Below are positions 44,405 through 53,319 of a stretch of 64,000 nt of DNA, in pieces. The position numbers and the translations under genes are program-made. Position 1 is the stretch's first letter. Each line of letters opens with the position of its first letter. The stretch spans positions 1 to 64,000 of the forward strand of contig NZ_NWSX01000031.1 of NCBI RefSeq assembly GCF_002531825.1, in the 5' to 3' direction. The stretch is from Rhizobium sp. J15. Lineage in GTDB: Bacteria > Pseudomonadota > Alphaproteobacteria > Rhizobiales > Rhizobiaceae. The notes beneath the pieces are model-generated. The model ran no database searches. It had not been told where the DNA came from and saw only the letters and a list, made by a program, of their open reading frames with translations.

Positions 44405-45249
44405 TGGAACGCCAGAGCCCGCTCTTTTCCGCTTTCATCCATCTTTGCGCGCTCCTGCTTGCCGCCGTCATCCTGGCGCCGATCCTGTGGCTCTTCATCA
44501 TGAGCATCTCGCCGGCCGCCGACCTTGCGGCAAAGCCGCTGCGCTGGTGGCCGCAGGCGGCGGATTTCTCCCGATACCAAGTCCTGCTGTCGACGCTGGA
44601 AAACAGCGCCGGCGCCGCCTTCACCTCGTCGCTGCGCAACAGCATCGAGGTGGCCGGCATGGCGACGATCGCCGCCATTGCTCTTGCCATTCCGGCCGGA
44701 TGGGCGGTGTCGCGCACGCCTTCGGTCGGCTGGTCGCTGTCGATGGTGATCGCCACCTACATGCTGCCGCCGGTGGCGCTCGCCGTACCGCTCTATATGG
44801 GTCTCTCCCATCTCGGCATGCTGAACAACGTCTTCGGCCTCGCCTTGGTCTATCTTACCATCCTGGCGCCCTTCACCACCTGGCTGATGAAATCGGGCTT
44901 CGATTCCATCCCGCGTGAGATCGAATCCGCTGCGATGATCGACGGCGCCGGCCTGTTCCAGACGCTGAGGATCATCACCCTGCCGCTCGCCGCCCCCGTG
45001 GTCGCGACATCGAGCCTCTTTGCCTTCCTGCTTGCCTGGGATGAATTCTTCTATGCGCTGCTCTTCACCTCGGACCAGCGCGCCAAGACGCTGACCGTCG
45101 CCATTGCCGATCTCGCCGGCGGCCGCGTTTCCGATTACGGACTGATCGCCACGGCAGGCGTGCTCGCCGCCCTGCCCCCGGTGCTGATCGGTCTCGTCAT
45201 GCAACGCGCCCTGATTTCGGGGCTCACCAGCGGCGGTGTCAAGGGATGA
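44404..45249 (+). CDS. Carbohydrate ABC transporter permease 2 (MalG-type)
   Basis: 281-residue permease with about six spans, starting MERQSPLFSAF. The EAA loop is IPREIESAAMIDGAGLFQTLRIITLPLA, followed by LLAWDEFFYALLFT and a C-terminal QRALISGLTSGGVKG. The frame is open upstream to 43501, but that part overlaps permease 1 out of frame and is not coding. The start is fixed by the TGATG overlap. The stop overlaps the SIS gene by four bases. Confidence 0.9.
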   Translation: MERQSPLFSAFIHLCALLLAAVILAPILWLFIMSISPAADLAAKPLRWWPQAADFSRYQVLLSTLENSAGAAFTSSLRNSIEVAGMATIAAIALAIPAGWAVSRTPSVGWSLSMVIATYMLPPVALAVPLYMGLSHLGMLNNVFGLALVYLTILAPFTTWLMKSGFDSIPREIESAAMIDGAGLFQTLRIITLPLAAPVVATSSLFAFLLAWDEFFYALLFTSDQRAKTLTVAIADLAGGRVSDYGLIATAGVLAALPPVLIGLVMQRALISGLTSGGVKG

Positions 45250-46268
45250 ACATGACAACGGAGAAAAGCCGGGCCGCCGGACTTGCGGCGATCGATCGCG
45301 AAATGGCGCGCCAGCACGCCGATGCGATTGCCTCTTATGAAGCCGCGGCACCCATGGCGGCAAGAGCCGCCGCCTCGCTTGAGAAGACCGGCCGGCTGCT
45401 TCTGCTCGGAATGGGCGGCTCGCATGCGGTCAACCGCGCCGTCGAGCCGCTCTACCGTGCCCTCGGCATCGATGCCGTCGCCCTGCCGCTCTCCGAACAG
45501 CTCGGCCAGCCGCTGCCGATCGCCGGCAGGACGGTCTTCGTCACCTCACAATCGGGCGAAAGCGCCGAAGTGGTGCGCTGGTTCAACGAGACCGGCGGCA
45601 CTGAGGAAACCTTCGGCCTGACGCTCGAAGGCAGTTCCTTCCTCGCCGGAACCGCCCCCTCATTGGTCGGCAGCGGCGGCACCGAGCTCGCTTTCGCCGC
45701 TACCCGCAGCCTGACGGTGACCTTCGCCCTGCATTTGGCAATCCTTTCCGCCCTCGGCGAAGATCCGGCAGCCGCACTTGCCGTCCTCAAGGCGCCCGAA
45801 GACCATGACATCACAGCGGCGCTTGCCGCACTCGAAACAGTGTCGACCGTCGTCACCTCCGGCCGCCGCCTGCAAGGCGTCGCCGAGGCATTGGCCCTCG
45901 GGCTGACAGAACTTTCGCGCCGCCCCTGCTTCTCGCTCGAAGGCGGCCAGCTGCGCCATGGCCCGATGGAGATGCTGGGGCCGGAGATCGGCGTCGTGCT
46001 GTTCCGAGGTCTCGACGAAACCGCCGGCCTCGTCACCGCAATGGCGGTGTCCGCCGTCGAGACCGGCGCGCCCGTCATCCTGTTCGACGCCTCGAACGAC
46101 GCCCCCGTCGCGGGAGCGGTGACGATCCGTTTTGCCCCGGCGACGGGCCTTGCGGCGATCTTCGCCATGCTGCCGGTCGCCCAGCGGCTGATGATCGCTT
46201 TTGCCGAAACCCGCGTGGAGAATGCCGGAACGCCGGTCCGTTCCACCAAGATTACCCGGAGTGAATGA
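45246..46268 (+). CDS. SIS-domain sugar-phosphate isomerase/deglycase-like protein
   Basis: 340-residue protein with two SIS folds as in AgaS, FrlB and the isomerase half of GlmS. The first shows LLLLGMGGSHAVNR and the phosphate-binding SQSGES; the second LEGGQLRHGPMEML with the conserved Glu and His-Gly-Pro. Such proteins deaminate, deglycate or isomerise sugar 6-phosphates. Its place between the permeases and a PfkB kinase suggests that an imported amino sugar or Amadori-type compound is phosphorylated and then cleaved or isomerised. It overlaps the permease by four bases and abuts the kinase. Confidence 0.85.
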   Translation: MNMTTEKSRAAGLAAIDREMARQHADAIASYEAAAPMAARAAASLEKTGRLLLLGMGGSHAVNRAVEPLYRALGIDAVALPLSEQLGQPLPIAGRTVFVTSQSGESAEVVRWFNETGGTEETFGLTLEGSSFLAGTAPSLVGSGGTELAFAATRSLTVTFALHLAILSALGEDPAAALAVLKAPEDHDITAALAALETVSTVVTSGRRLQGVAEALALGLTELSRRPCFSLEGGQLRHGPMEMLGPEIGVVLFRGLDETAGLVTAMAVSAVETGAPVILFDASNDAPVAGAVTIRFAPATGLAAIFAMLPVAQRLMIAFAETRVENAGTPVRSTKITRSE

Positions 46269-47195
46269 ATGCGGCCGCTTGCAGTCATCGGCAACGTCAA
46301 TGTCGATCTCATCCTCGGACCGGCCGCCCCCTGGCCGAAGGCCGGCACGGAAATCATCGTCGATCATGACGAGCTCAGGGTCGGCGGATCAGCCGGCAAC
46401 AGCGCGCTCGCCTGGCAGGCGCTCGGCATCGAATTCGAGATTGCCGCCAATATCGGCAGCGACCAGTTCGGCCGCTGGCTGGCGGAAGCCTTCGGCCATC
46501 GTTCCGAGAATTGGCCGGTACGCCCCGAGAAAACGACGCTTTCCGTCGGCATCACCCATCCGGACGGCGAGCGCACCTTCTTCACGACGACCGGCCATCT
46601 GCCGCGCTTCAGCCTCGCGGACGTATTCGCCGTCATCGACGGCGAAAGGCTGCGCGGCGGTTACGCGCTTCTCTGCGGCGGCTTTCTGACCGACGACCTG
46701 GCGAGCGAATATGACGCCTTCTTCGACTGGGCCGACAGCCACGACATCACCGTCGCGCTCGATACCGGCTGGCCGCTCGACGGCTGGACCGAAAAAAATT
46801 GCGATGCCGCCCGCGCCTGGCTTTCCCGTAGCGGCATCGCCCTCCTGAACGAGGTCGAGACGACGACGCTTGCCGGCGTCAACGATCCGGTCGAGGCCGC
46901 CCGTGAGATCAGGTCGCATATGCCGGAGGGCGCGATCGTCGTCGTCAAGCGCGGCCCGGATGGCGCCATCGCGATCGGGCCGGATGGCCTCCCGGTCTCG
47001 GTAGCCGCGCCCATCGTCAACGTCGTCGATACGATCGGCGCCGGCGATGTCTTCAACGCCGGTTTCCTGGCAGCACTGGCAGACGGCAAGCCGCTGGCTT
47101 CGTGCCTGGCGGCCGGAACGCAGGTTGCCTCGCGTGCCATCTCCACCCTTCCCCGCAGCTACGGTCCGTCATCCCAACAGGAGACCGTGCGATGA
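46269..47195 (+). CDS. PfkB-family carbohydrate kinase
   Basis: 308-residue ribokinase-fold sugar kinase. PfkB signature 1 appears as GGSAGNSALAWQALG and signature 2 as DTIGAGDVFNAGF with the catalytic Asp in GAGD. The ATP-side segment KRGPDGAIA is present. It would phosphorylate the sugar carried in by the adjacent ABC system for the SIS protein. It starts on the base after the SIS stop and overlaps the ATPase gene by four bases. Confidence 0.9.
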   Translation: MRPLAVIGNVNVDLILGPAAPWPKAGTEIIVDHDELRVGGSAGNSALAWQALGIEFEIAANIGSDQFGRWLAEAFGHRSENWPVRPEKTTLSVGITHPDGERTFFTTTGHLPRFSLADVFAVIDGERLRGGYALLCGGFLTDDLASEYDAFFDWADSHDITVALDTGWPLDGWTEKNCDAARAWLSRSGIALLNEVETTTLAGVNDPVEAAREIRSHMPEGAIVVVKRGPDGAIAIGPDGLPVSVAAPIVNVVDTIGAGDVFNAGFLAALADGKPLASCLAAGTQVASRAISTLPRSYGPSSQQETVR

Positions 47196-48265
47196 GCGCG
47201 CTCGACATCGAAAATATCCGCAAGACCTATGGCGAGGTGGAGACGCTGAAAGGCATCGACATTTCGCTGGAAAGCGGCGAATTCCTCGTGCTGCTCGGCT
47301 CCTCCGGCTGCGGCAAGTCCACGCTGCTCAACATCATCGCCGGCCTTGCCGAGGCGACGAGCGGCGATGTCAGGATCGGCGGGCGGTCGGTGCTCGGTGT
47401 GCACCCGAAGGACCGCGACATCGCCATGGTTTTTCAATCCTATGCGCTCTATCCCAATCTGACGGTGCAGCGGAACATCGGCTTCGGCCTGGAAATGCGA
47501 AAAGTGCCGACGCCCGAGCGCGACAAGGCGGTGCGCGACGCCGCCAAGCTCCTGCAGATCGAAAACCTCCTCGATCGCAAGCCGAGCCAGCTTTCCGGCG
47601 GCCAGCGCCAGCGCGTCGCGATCGGCCGCGCACTGGTGCGCAAGCCGGAAGTGTTCCTCTTCGACGAGCCGCTCTCCAATCTCGACGCCAAGCTGCGGAT
47701 GGAAATGCGCACCGAGATCAAGCGGCTGCATCAGATGCTGAAGACCACGGTCGTCTATGTCACCCATGACCAGATCGAGGCGATGACGCTGGCAAGCCGC
47801 ATCGCCGTCATGCGCGACGGCCGCATCGAGCAGCTGGGCACGCCGGAAGAGATCTACAATCATCCGGCCACGCTCTATGTCGCGACCTTCGTCGGCGCGC
47901 CGCCGATGAACCTGCTGAAGGTGACGGTGCGTGACGGCCGGCTGATGCTTTCAGGATCCGATGCCGGCCTGCCCTTGCCCACCCGTTTCCGCGAGGCGGC
48001 CGGCGACGGCCGTGACCTGATCCTCGGCATCCGTCCCGAAGCGCTCCGCACGGACGGAGCCGGCCCGTCGATCGAGGCGACCCCGGAGGTCGCGGAACTG
48101 ACCGGCCCCGAACTCGTCGTGACCGCGCTCGCAGGAAACCAGCGGCTGATGGCCTGCCTGCCGCCGCGCACGGCGATCCGCGACAGCCAAAAGCTCACGC
48201 TCTTCTTCGATGAGGAGGCGATGCATCTCTTCGATCCGCAAACAGGTCTCAGCTGCCTGGGCTGA
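47192..48265 (+). CDS. Carbohydrate ABC transporter ATP-binding protein (MalK/UgpC-type)
   Basis: 357-residue ATPase. Walker A GSSGCGKST, signature LSGGQRQRV, Walker B VFLFDEPLSNLDA and H-loop VTHDQIEAM are all present, with a TOBE-like C-terminus (about 235-357). It is the last gene of the ROK-controlled sugar operon. ATG 47192 overlaps the kinase stop (ATGA) with CAGGAG upstream; an earlier ATG at 47102 lies inside the kinase. Confidence 0.92.
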   Translation: MSALDIENIRKTYGEVETLKGIDISLESGEFLVLLGSSGCGKSTLLNIIAGLAEATSGDVRIGGRSVLGVHPKDRDIAMVFQSYALYPNLTVQRNIGFGLEMRKVPTPERDKAVRDAAKLLQIENLLDRKPSQLSGGQRQRVAIGRALVRKPEVFLFDEPLSNLDAKLRMEMRTEIKRLHQMLKTTVVYVTHDQIEAMTLASRIAVMRDGRIEQLGTPEEIYNHPATLYVATFVGAPPMNLLKVTVRDGRLMLSGSDAGLPLPTRFREAAGDGRDLILGIRPEALRTDGAGPSIEATPEVAELTGPELVVTALAGNQRLMACLPPRTAIRDSQKLTLFFDEEAMHLFDPQTGLSCLG

Positions 48266-48292
48266 GATGGAGCGGCCGAAGCGGTCGTTCGT

Positions 48293-49120
48293 TCAATTCC
48301 CCGCGTCGGCAGGCTTCCGCTTGTAGACGTGGATATAGTCGACCAGCAGAATGGAAGGGTTCGGCGTTTCGTCGATCGGCCAGCCCGAGCCGAGCGCCAG
48401 GTTCACCAGCGGATAGAACGGCATGTGGAATTCCTTCGGCGTGTCGAAGCTCCAGAGGTATTCGCGATCCAGATAGAAGGTCGTTTTGTCGGCCTGGATG
48501 TCGACGCCGTAGGTATGATACTCGCTGTTTAGAATTCCATCCTGGACGGTCTTCCAGTAGCCGCCGTTGGAGTTCTGGCCGCCATGGGCCTGGCGCCAGA
48601 TATGAAAGCCCATGCTGAATTCGTAGGGCGCGCGTCCGTAATATTCCAGGACGTCGATCTCGGCGGTGTATTTCGACCGGTCGAGTCCGATGAGCCAGAA
48701 GGCCGGCCAGACACCCTTGCCCGGCGGCAGCTTCATCCGCGCTTCGAAATAGCCGAACTGCTGCGAGAACCCCTCGCCTTTCGGGTTGACCGCCGACAGC
48801 AGGCCCGAGCGCCAGGTTCCGTCCTCTCCCTTGCGCGCTTCGATCTTCAGGATTCCCTGATCGGTGGTGAACGGAAAGCCCGGGGCCGGATCCGTGAAGC
48901 GGGCGTCACCGAAATCGCCGTTCCAGGGCGTATGGGCGATCCAGCGGGAGCTTCTCTCGCCCCATGCCGAAACGTCGAGACTGTCGAAATTCTCCTCGAA
49001 CATCAGCTGGTAGGCATTCATGTTGATCGGCTCCTGGGCGACGCTCGGCTGGCCGGGCAAAGCCCCCAGACCGAGAACGACGAGCAGACCAAGAGCCTTA
49101 GAAGATATCCCGTAATGCAT
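48293..49120 (-). CDS. Secreted GH16 endo-beta-glycanase
   Basis: 275-residue glycoside hydrolase family 16 protein, probably trimming or cutting the polysaccharide made by this cluster, like ExoK/ExsH in Sinorhizobium. A signal peptide spans about 1-29 (ends SVAQ). The catalytic motif EIDVLE holds nucleophile Glu154, Asp156 and acid/base Glu159 in the E-x-D-x-x-E (beta-bulge) form. It also carries the substrate-cleft Trp residues (WPAFWLIG). ATG 49120 has GGAGGAACG. It is the last gene of the leftward arm, 51 bp after the flippase gene. Confidence 0.9.
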   Translation of the reverse strand: MHYGISSKALGLLVVLGLGALPGQPSVAQEPINMNAYQLMFEENFDSLDVSAWGERSSRWIAHTPWNGDFGDARFTDPAPGFPFTTDQGILKIEARKGEDGTWRSGLLSAVNPKGEGFSQQFGYFEARMKLPPGKGVWPAFWLIGLDRSKYTAEIDVLEYYGRAPYEFSMGFHIWRQAHGGQNSNGGYWKTVQDGILNSEYHTYGVDIQADKTTFYLDREYLWSFDTPKEFHMPFYPLVNLALGSGWPIDETPNPSILLVDYIHVYKRKPADAGN

Positions 49121-49171
49121 TTCGTTCCTCCGAAAACGCCAAACCCAATCATTGGACTGCACCTGTTTCCA

Positions 49172-50653
49172 TCATGAGGTGAGAACCCCGTTACGCCGCG
49201 GCGTCAGCCTTTGAACGACGATCGTCTCGATGCCGTCGGGCCTGCCGACGATCTGCCACAGCAGCAATGCGAAGGCCCAGAAAATCCCCACCGCCGCCCC
49301 GCCGCACAGCGCCAGGCCGGCGATGAGATTGAAGCCGACGGGCATCGCGGAGAGCATCGGCTGCACCCAGAGCAGGAAGACGATCATCGGCAGGCTCGCG
49401 GCCAGCGGACGGCAGAAGGAGCTCAGCTGCGCGACAAAACTCGCGCCGATGAGCCGCCGCGTGATGACGAGCGATGCGGCATAGGCGACGAGCACGGCCA
49501 CGATCCGCGCCCCGAGCGCCCCCGCCACCTGAAAATAGGCAATGCCGAGGATGGCGACCGGCACCCGGACGGCGAATTCGGCAAACATCCTCAGAGCCAG
49601 CGAACGGGTATTGTCCAACGCCATGGCCAAAGCCGGCATGATGTTGGTGGGAAGACCCAGCAGGCTGACAAGGCAGAGCCATTGCAGGATCGGCGCAGCG
49701 GATAGCCATTTCTCGCCGACGAGGACGCGCACGGTCGGCTCGGCGAGCATGGCGAGCGCGATGAGAACGGGCGCGGCAACGAAGCTGATCGCATTCGTCG
49801 CCTTCAGATAGGCAGTCACCAGATTGCGACGGTCTTCGACGGTGGAAAATGCCGCCATCAGCGGGCGCAACAGCGGCCCGACGAAGGTCTGGTACGGAAT
49901 CCCGGCAATATTGTCGGCAACGCTGAAGGCACCGAAGGTCGACAGGCCGGTAAAGCGCGGCAGCAGCAGCCGGTCGAGTTGCCAGTTGATCGAATTCAGC
50001 ACCTGCGACACGGTGTTCCAGCTGATCATGTCCTGAAAGTGCTTCCATTCCGAGAGACTGAAGGCCGGCCGCATCGGCGCAAAGATGTAAGAGGTGATCA
50101 TCGCCGCAGTCGGACCTGCGACCGCTCCGGCCGCCAGCCCCCAATAGCTGCCGGTCGTGACTGCCACGCCGACCCCGAACAGCAATGTCGAGCCCTTGGT
50201 GATGAGATCGAGCGCGAATTCGCGCTTGAAATCGAAGCGCTGCATGAAGAGCACCATGCGCGGGCTGATCATGCTGCGCATGGCAGGCGCGATCGAGAGA
50301 ACGGCGACAAGGGCAAAGAGCCGGGAATCGTCGTAGATCACCGCCATCGGCCAGGAGATGATGATCATCAGCAGGCTGATGGCAGTCCCTCGCAGCAGGC
50401 TGAGGGTGAAGGCCGTGGCAAACATCTTGTCCGAAGGCGACGGCTGGCGCATCAGGGCCTGCGTCAACGGCAGATCCAGCACCGTTTCGACGATCACGAG
50501 CACCGAGGTTGCAATGGCGACCAGGCCGAAATCCGCCGGGCTCAAAAGCCTCGCCAGAATAAGGAGACTGACGAAATCGAGCAGCCGCGCCAGGAATTTT
50601 CCGCTGACCGTCCAGATGCTCGCCGTCGCCGTCCTTTGAGATACGCTTGACAT
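49172..50653 (-). CDS. Wzx-type polysaccharide repeat-unit flippase
   Basis: 493-residue MOP-superfamily membrane protein with about 12-14 spans. The opening SIWTVSGKFLARLLDFVSLLILARLLSPADFGLVAIA is diagnostic of lipopolysaccharide/exopolysaccharide flippases such as WzxC and ExoT. It would move undecaprenyl-linked repeat units across the inner membrane. It follows the GT4 gene by 78 bp and precedes the GH16 gene. The ribosome site (GAGGA) is rather far from the ATG. Confidence 0.91.
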   Translation of the reverse strand: MSSVSQRTATASIWTVSGKFLARLLDFVSLLILARLLSPADFGLVAIATSVLVIVETVLDLPLTQALMRQPSPSDKMFATAFTLSLLRGTAISLLMIIISWPMAVIYDDSRLFALVAVLSIAPAMRSMISPRMVLFMQRFDFKREFALDLITKGSTLLFGVGVAVTTGSYWGLAAGAVAGPTAAMITSYIFAPMRPAFSLSEWKHFQDMISWNTVSQVLNSINWQLDRLLLPRFTGLSTFGAFSVADNIAGIPYQTFVGPLLRPLMAAFSTVEDRRNLVTAYLKATNAISFVAAPVLIALAMLAEPTVRVLVGEKWLSAAPILQWLCLVSLLGLPTNIMPALAMALDNTRSLALRMFAEFAVRVPVAILGIAYFQVAGALGARIVAVLVAYAASLVITRRLIGASFVAQLSSFCRPLAASLPMIVFLLWVQPMLSAMPVGFNLIAGLALCGGAAVGIFWAFALLLWQIVGRPDGIETIVVQRLTPRRNGVLTS

Positions 50654-50731
50654 GATCTGCTATCATTCCTCATCGACGGTGTGAGACGGTTTCGGTCGCG
50701 GCAGCAAAACAGGCAGCTCCGTTCCCTGCCT

Positions 50732-51976
50732 TCAGCCCGGCCGTCTTCTGAAAACGTCGGCGGATCGGTCGCCATGGTCGGACAGCTGCTGCTCGATGAG
50801 ATTGCTCAGCCGGTCGCGGAACACGGCGGAGGAGAATTTCAGCGCGTGTGCGCGGATCGCATGCGGATCGATATCGTCCTCGACCTCTTCGAACGCCGCC
50901 ATCGTTTCCAGCAGAGCTTCCGTCGTCTGCTCGGCGAAACGGAAGCCGACCTGCGGCGAGGAAACGGTTTCTCTGGCGCCGCCGGCGTCGAAAGCGAGAA
51001 CCGGACGTCCCGATGCCATGGCCTCCACCGGCAGGATGCCGAAATCCTCGGTGCCCGGAAACAAGAGGGCACGGCATCGCGACAGGTGATCGCGCAGCAC
51101 GTTGAAGGGCTGATGGCCGAGAAACTCGACGGTCGGTCCGGCAATCGATTTCAGATAGGGCAGCTGCTCTCCCTCGCCGATCACCACCAGCTTGCGACCG
51201 GCTTCGGTGCAGGCGCGAACGGCTATATCCGGCCGCTTGTAGGTCGTCAGCTGTCCGGCATAGAGATAGAATTCGCCTTTCCCCTTCCCCACCGCAAAAT
51301 CGTCGGTCGCAACGGGCGGATGGATGACGACGGAATCCCGGTCGTAAAAGCGCCGGATGCGGCTTGCGACATAGTCGGAATTGGCGACGAACATATCGAC
51401 CCGCGAGGCGGTCGTCACATCCCAGGCGCGCAGCATCGGCGCGGTGATCGACATCAGGGCGCGGCCGACCCAGGGAAGACCATGGCGATAGACATGGAAC
51501 TGGTCCCAGATGTAGCGCATCGGCGAATGGCAGTAGCAGACATGCAGCGCGTCGGCGCGTGTGATGATGCCCTTGGCCGGCCCGGATTCACTCGACAGCA
51601 CGAGATCGTAATCCTGCAGATCGAACTGCTCGAGCGCGAAGGGCATCAGCGGCAGCATCTTGGTATAATGCCGCTGCGCGCCGGGGATCTTCTGCAGGAA
51701 GGACGTGCGGATGTTGCGCGTCTTCAGGAAATCGCTGATGCGATCCCGGTTGCAGACCAGGGTGAAGATGTCGGCTTGCGGAAACATGCGGCAAAGCTCT
51801 TCGACGACCTTTTCGCCGCCGCGCATCGAAACGAGCCAGTAATGCACGATGGCGACGCGGAGCTGCCTGCCGTCGCTTGCGCTTCCGGCCTCCACGACAC
51901 GCCGTTTCGCCATGACGGGTGCGTCAGCGAGAAACGCTCTTGCATCGGGAAGGGAGGTTGTTGCTTTAAGGGTCAA
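50732..51976 (-). CDS. GT4-family glycosyltransferase (WbaZ-like)
   Basis: GT-B fold retaining glycosyltransferase of 414 residues. The N-domain carries VAIVHYWLVSMRGGEKV; the C-domain has YAGQLTTYKRPD and the donor-binding E-x7-E in EDFGILPVEAMASG. I place the start at TTG 51976. It has AAGGAG seven bases upstream and overlaps the previous gene's stop in TTGA, implying translational coupling. ATG 51913 is the alternative (393 residues). It adds a sugar to the growing lipid-linked repeat unit on the cytoplasmic face. Confidence 0.9.
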   Translation of the reverse strand: MTLKATTSLPDARAFLADAPVMAKRRVVEAGSASDGRQLRVAIVHYWLVSMRGGEKVVEELCRMFPQADIFTLVCNRDRISDFLKTRNIRTSFLQKIPGAQRHYTKMLPLMPFALEQFDLQDYDLVLSSESGPAKGIITRADALHVCYCHSPMRYIWDQFHVYRHGLPWVGRALMSITAPMLRAWDVTTASRVDMFVANSDYVASRIRRFYDRDSVVIHPPVATDDFAVGKGKGEFYLYAGQLTTYKRPDIAVRACTEAGRKLVVIGEGEQLPYLKSIAGPTVEFLGHQPFNVLRDHLSRCRALLFPGTEDFGILPVEAMASGRPVLAFDAGGARETVSSPQVGFRFAEQTTEALLETMAAFEEVEDDIDPHAIRAHALKFSSAVFRDRLSNLIEQQLSDHGDRSADVFRRRPG

Positions 51977-53319
51977 CTGAATACTCCTTGTATCGCCACA
52001 CCGTTTGTCGGCTCGCGAACCGCATGCGTCGAAATCAGGCCGTGATATTCGGCAAGAAGCGCGTCGCGCCATTCCTCATGTGTCGAGGCGAGATCGGGCG
52101 ACATCAGGAAAGCCCGCTCGCTCATGGCGCGGACCTCATGCCTCGGCATCTGGCTGAATCGCGTCAGCGTATCTGCAAAGGCGCTTTCATCCGCCGTATC
52201 GCAGGCAAGCGCCATGCCGGCACGTTCCATTTCCTCGGCCAGAAAGGCGCCGCGCGACATGATGACGGGCAGGCCGCTGCGGGCCGCTTCGATAGCGACG
52301 AGACCGAAGGGTTCGGGATAGCGCGACGGCATCAGCAATGCGCGCGCCTTGCGGATCGTCGGGCCGATCTCGGCATGCAACTGCCAGCCGAGCGCCCGGA
52401 CGTGATCTCCGGAGGCCGCCACCTGCGGCATCAGTGGCCCGTCGCCGATCACGCAGAGTCTGACGCCGGCCCGGCGCGTGGCGGCAACGGCGTCTTCGAT
52501 GCCCTTCTCCTCGTCCAGCCGGCCGATGAAGACGAACTCGTCGTTCGCCTCAGCCTCGATGCGCTTGATCGACAAAGGCGCGACGGGATTGCGGATCGTC
52601 GTCAGCCGTTCCGGCCGATAGCCGGCACCGACGAGGAAGCGCGCCATCTTCTCGTGCAGCAGGATGATCCGGCCGAACTCGGCCCGATCCCTCAGCAGCC
52701 GGAGGATGTTGGAGCCGCGGGCGACCCGCCATAATTTGTGCGAATAGCTCCGCTTGTCGCAGGCCGTCACAACGCAGCCGGCACCGAGCGGGCGGCGAAC
52801 ACAGGTCTGCTGGGACTGATAGTCGAAGAAGGCGCCGTTCGGACAGGCGGTGAAGAAATCATGCGCATGAACGGCGCACCGGCCGGCGACCGGCGCCAGC
52901 GCCTTGAACAGTGCGGGAGACAGGATCTGATGCCAGCCATGGACGTGGTAGACGGTATGCGCGGTATCGTTTGCCGCAATCCAGTCCGCCACCATTCGCA
53001 CGGCGGCGCCGTTGTGGATGCCGGTCACGAAGGCCTTCGCACGCTCGGCGCTCAGCAGGTCGCGGCTGTGGAGGCCGACCATCGAGACCCCGAGCGCGAC
53101 AAGCTCCGCATTGGCCGCGTCATCGCCGCAAATATAGGTCACGGGAATATCGAGGCCGCGAAACAGCTTCGCTGACAGCACTGCCAGCGCCGTCGCGCCG
53201 CCTCTGGCCGTCGAGTAGTCGTCGATGACGACCACGCGATCGATCCTTGCCCTGCCGGGGCGGGGGAAACGGTTGACATTTGCGGCGAGTTTCAGGGCCT
53301 CGGAAAGCGACGGACGCAT
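51973..53319 (-). CDS. GT4-family glycosyltransferase
   Basis: 448-residue GT-B glycosyltransferase. The N-domain has VVVIDDYSTARGGATALA, then VYHVHGWHQILSPALF and VHAHDFFTACPNGAFFDY. A cysteine-rich segment (TCVRRPLGAGC) follows, as seen in some GT4 proteins. The C-domain has FIGRLDEEKGIEDA and the E-x7-E in EPFGLVAIEAARSG. ATG 53319 shares one base with the regulator's stop (TGATG); the reading frame extends upstream to 53715 but that part is the regulator's shadow. The product lacks membrane spans. Confidence 0.9.
   Translation of the reverse strand: MRPSLSEALKLAANVNRFPRPGRARIDRVVVIDDYSTARGGATALAVLSAKLFRGLDIPVTYICGDDAANAELVALGVSMVGLHSRDLLSAERAKAFVTGIHNGAAVRMVADWIAANDTAHTVYHVHGWHQILSPALFKALAPVAGRCAVHAHDFFTACPNGAFFDYQSQQTCVRRPLGAGCVVTACDKRSYSHKLWRVARGSNILRLLRDRAEFGRIILLHEKMARFLVGAGYRPERLTTIRNPVAPLSIKRIEAEANDEFVFIGRLDEEKGIEDAVAATRRAGVRLCVIGDGPLMPQVAASGDHVRALGWQLHAEIGPTIRKARALLMPSRYPEPFGLVAIEAARSGLPVIMSRGAFLAEEMERAGMALACDTADESAFADTLTRFSQMPRHEVRAMSERAFLMSPDLASTHEEWRDALLAEYHGLISTHAVREPTNGVAIQGVFS

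Noticed and set aside
49191..50666. 491-residue alternative frame over the flippase gene
   Set aside because: Arg/Ala/His-rich shadow; the overlapping frame is a clear MOP-family membrane protein.
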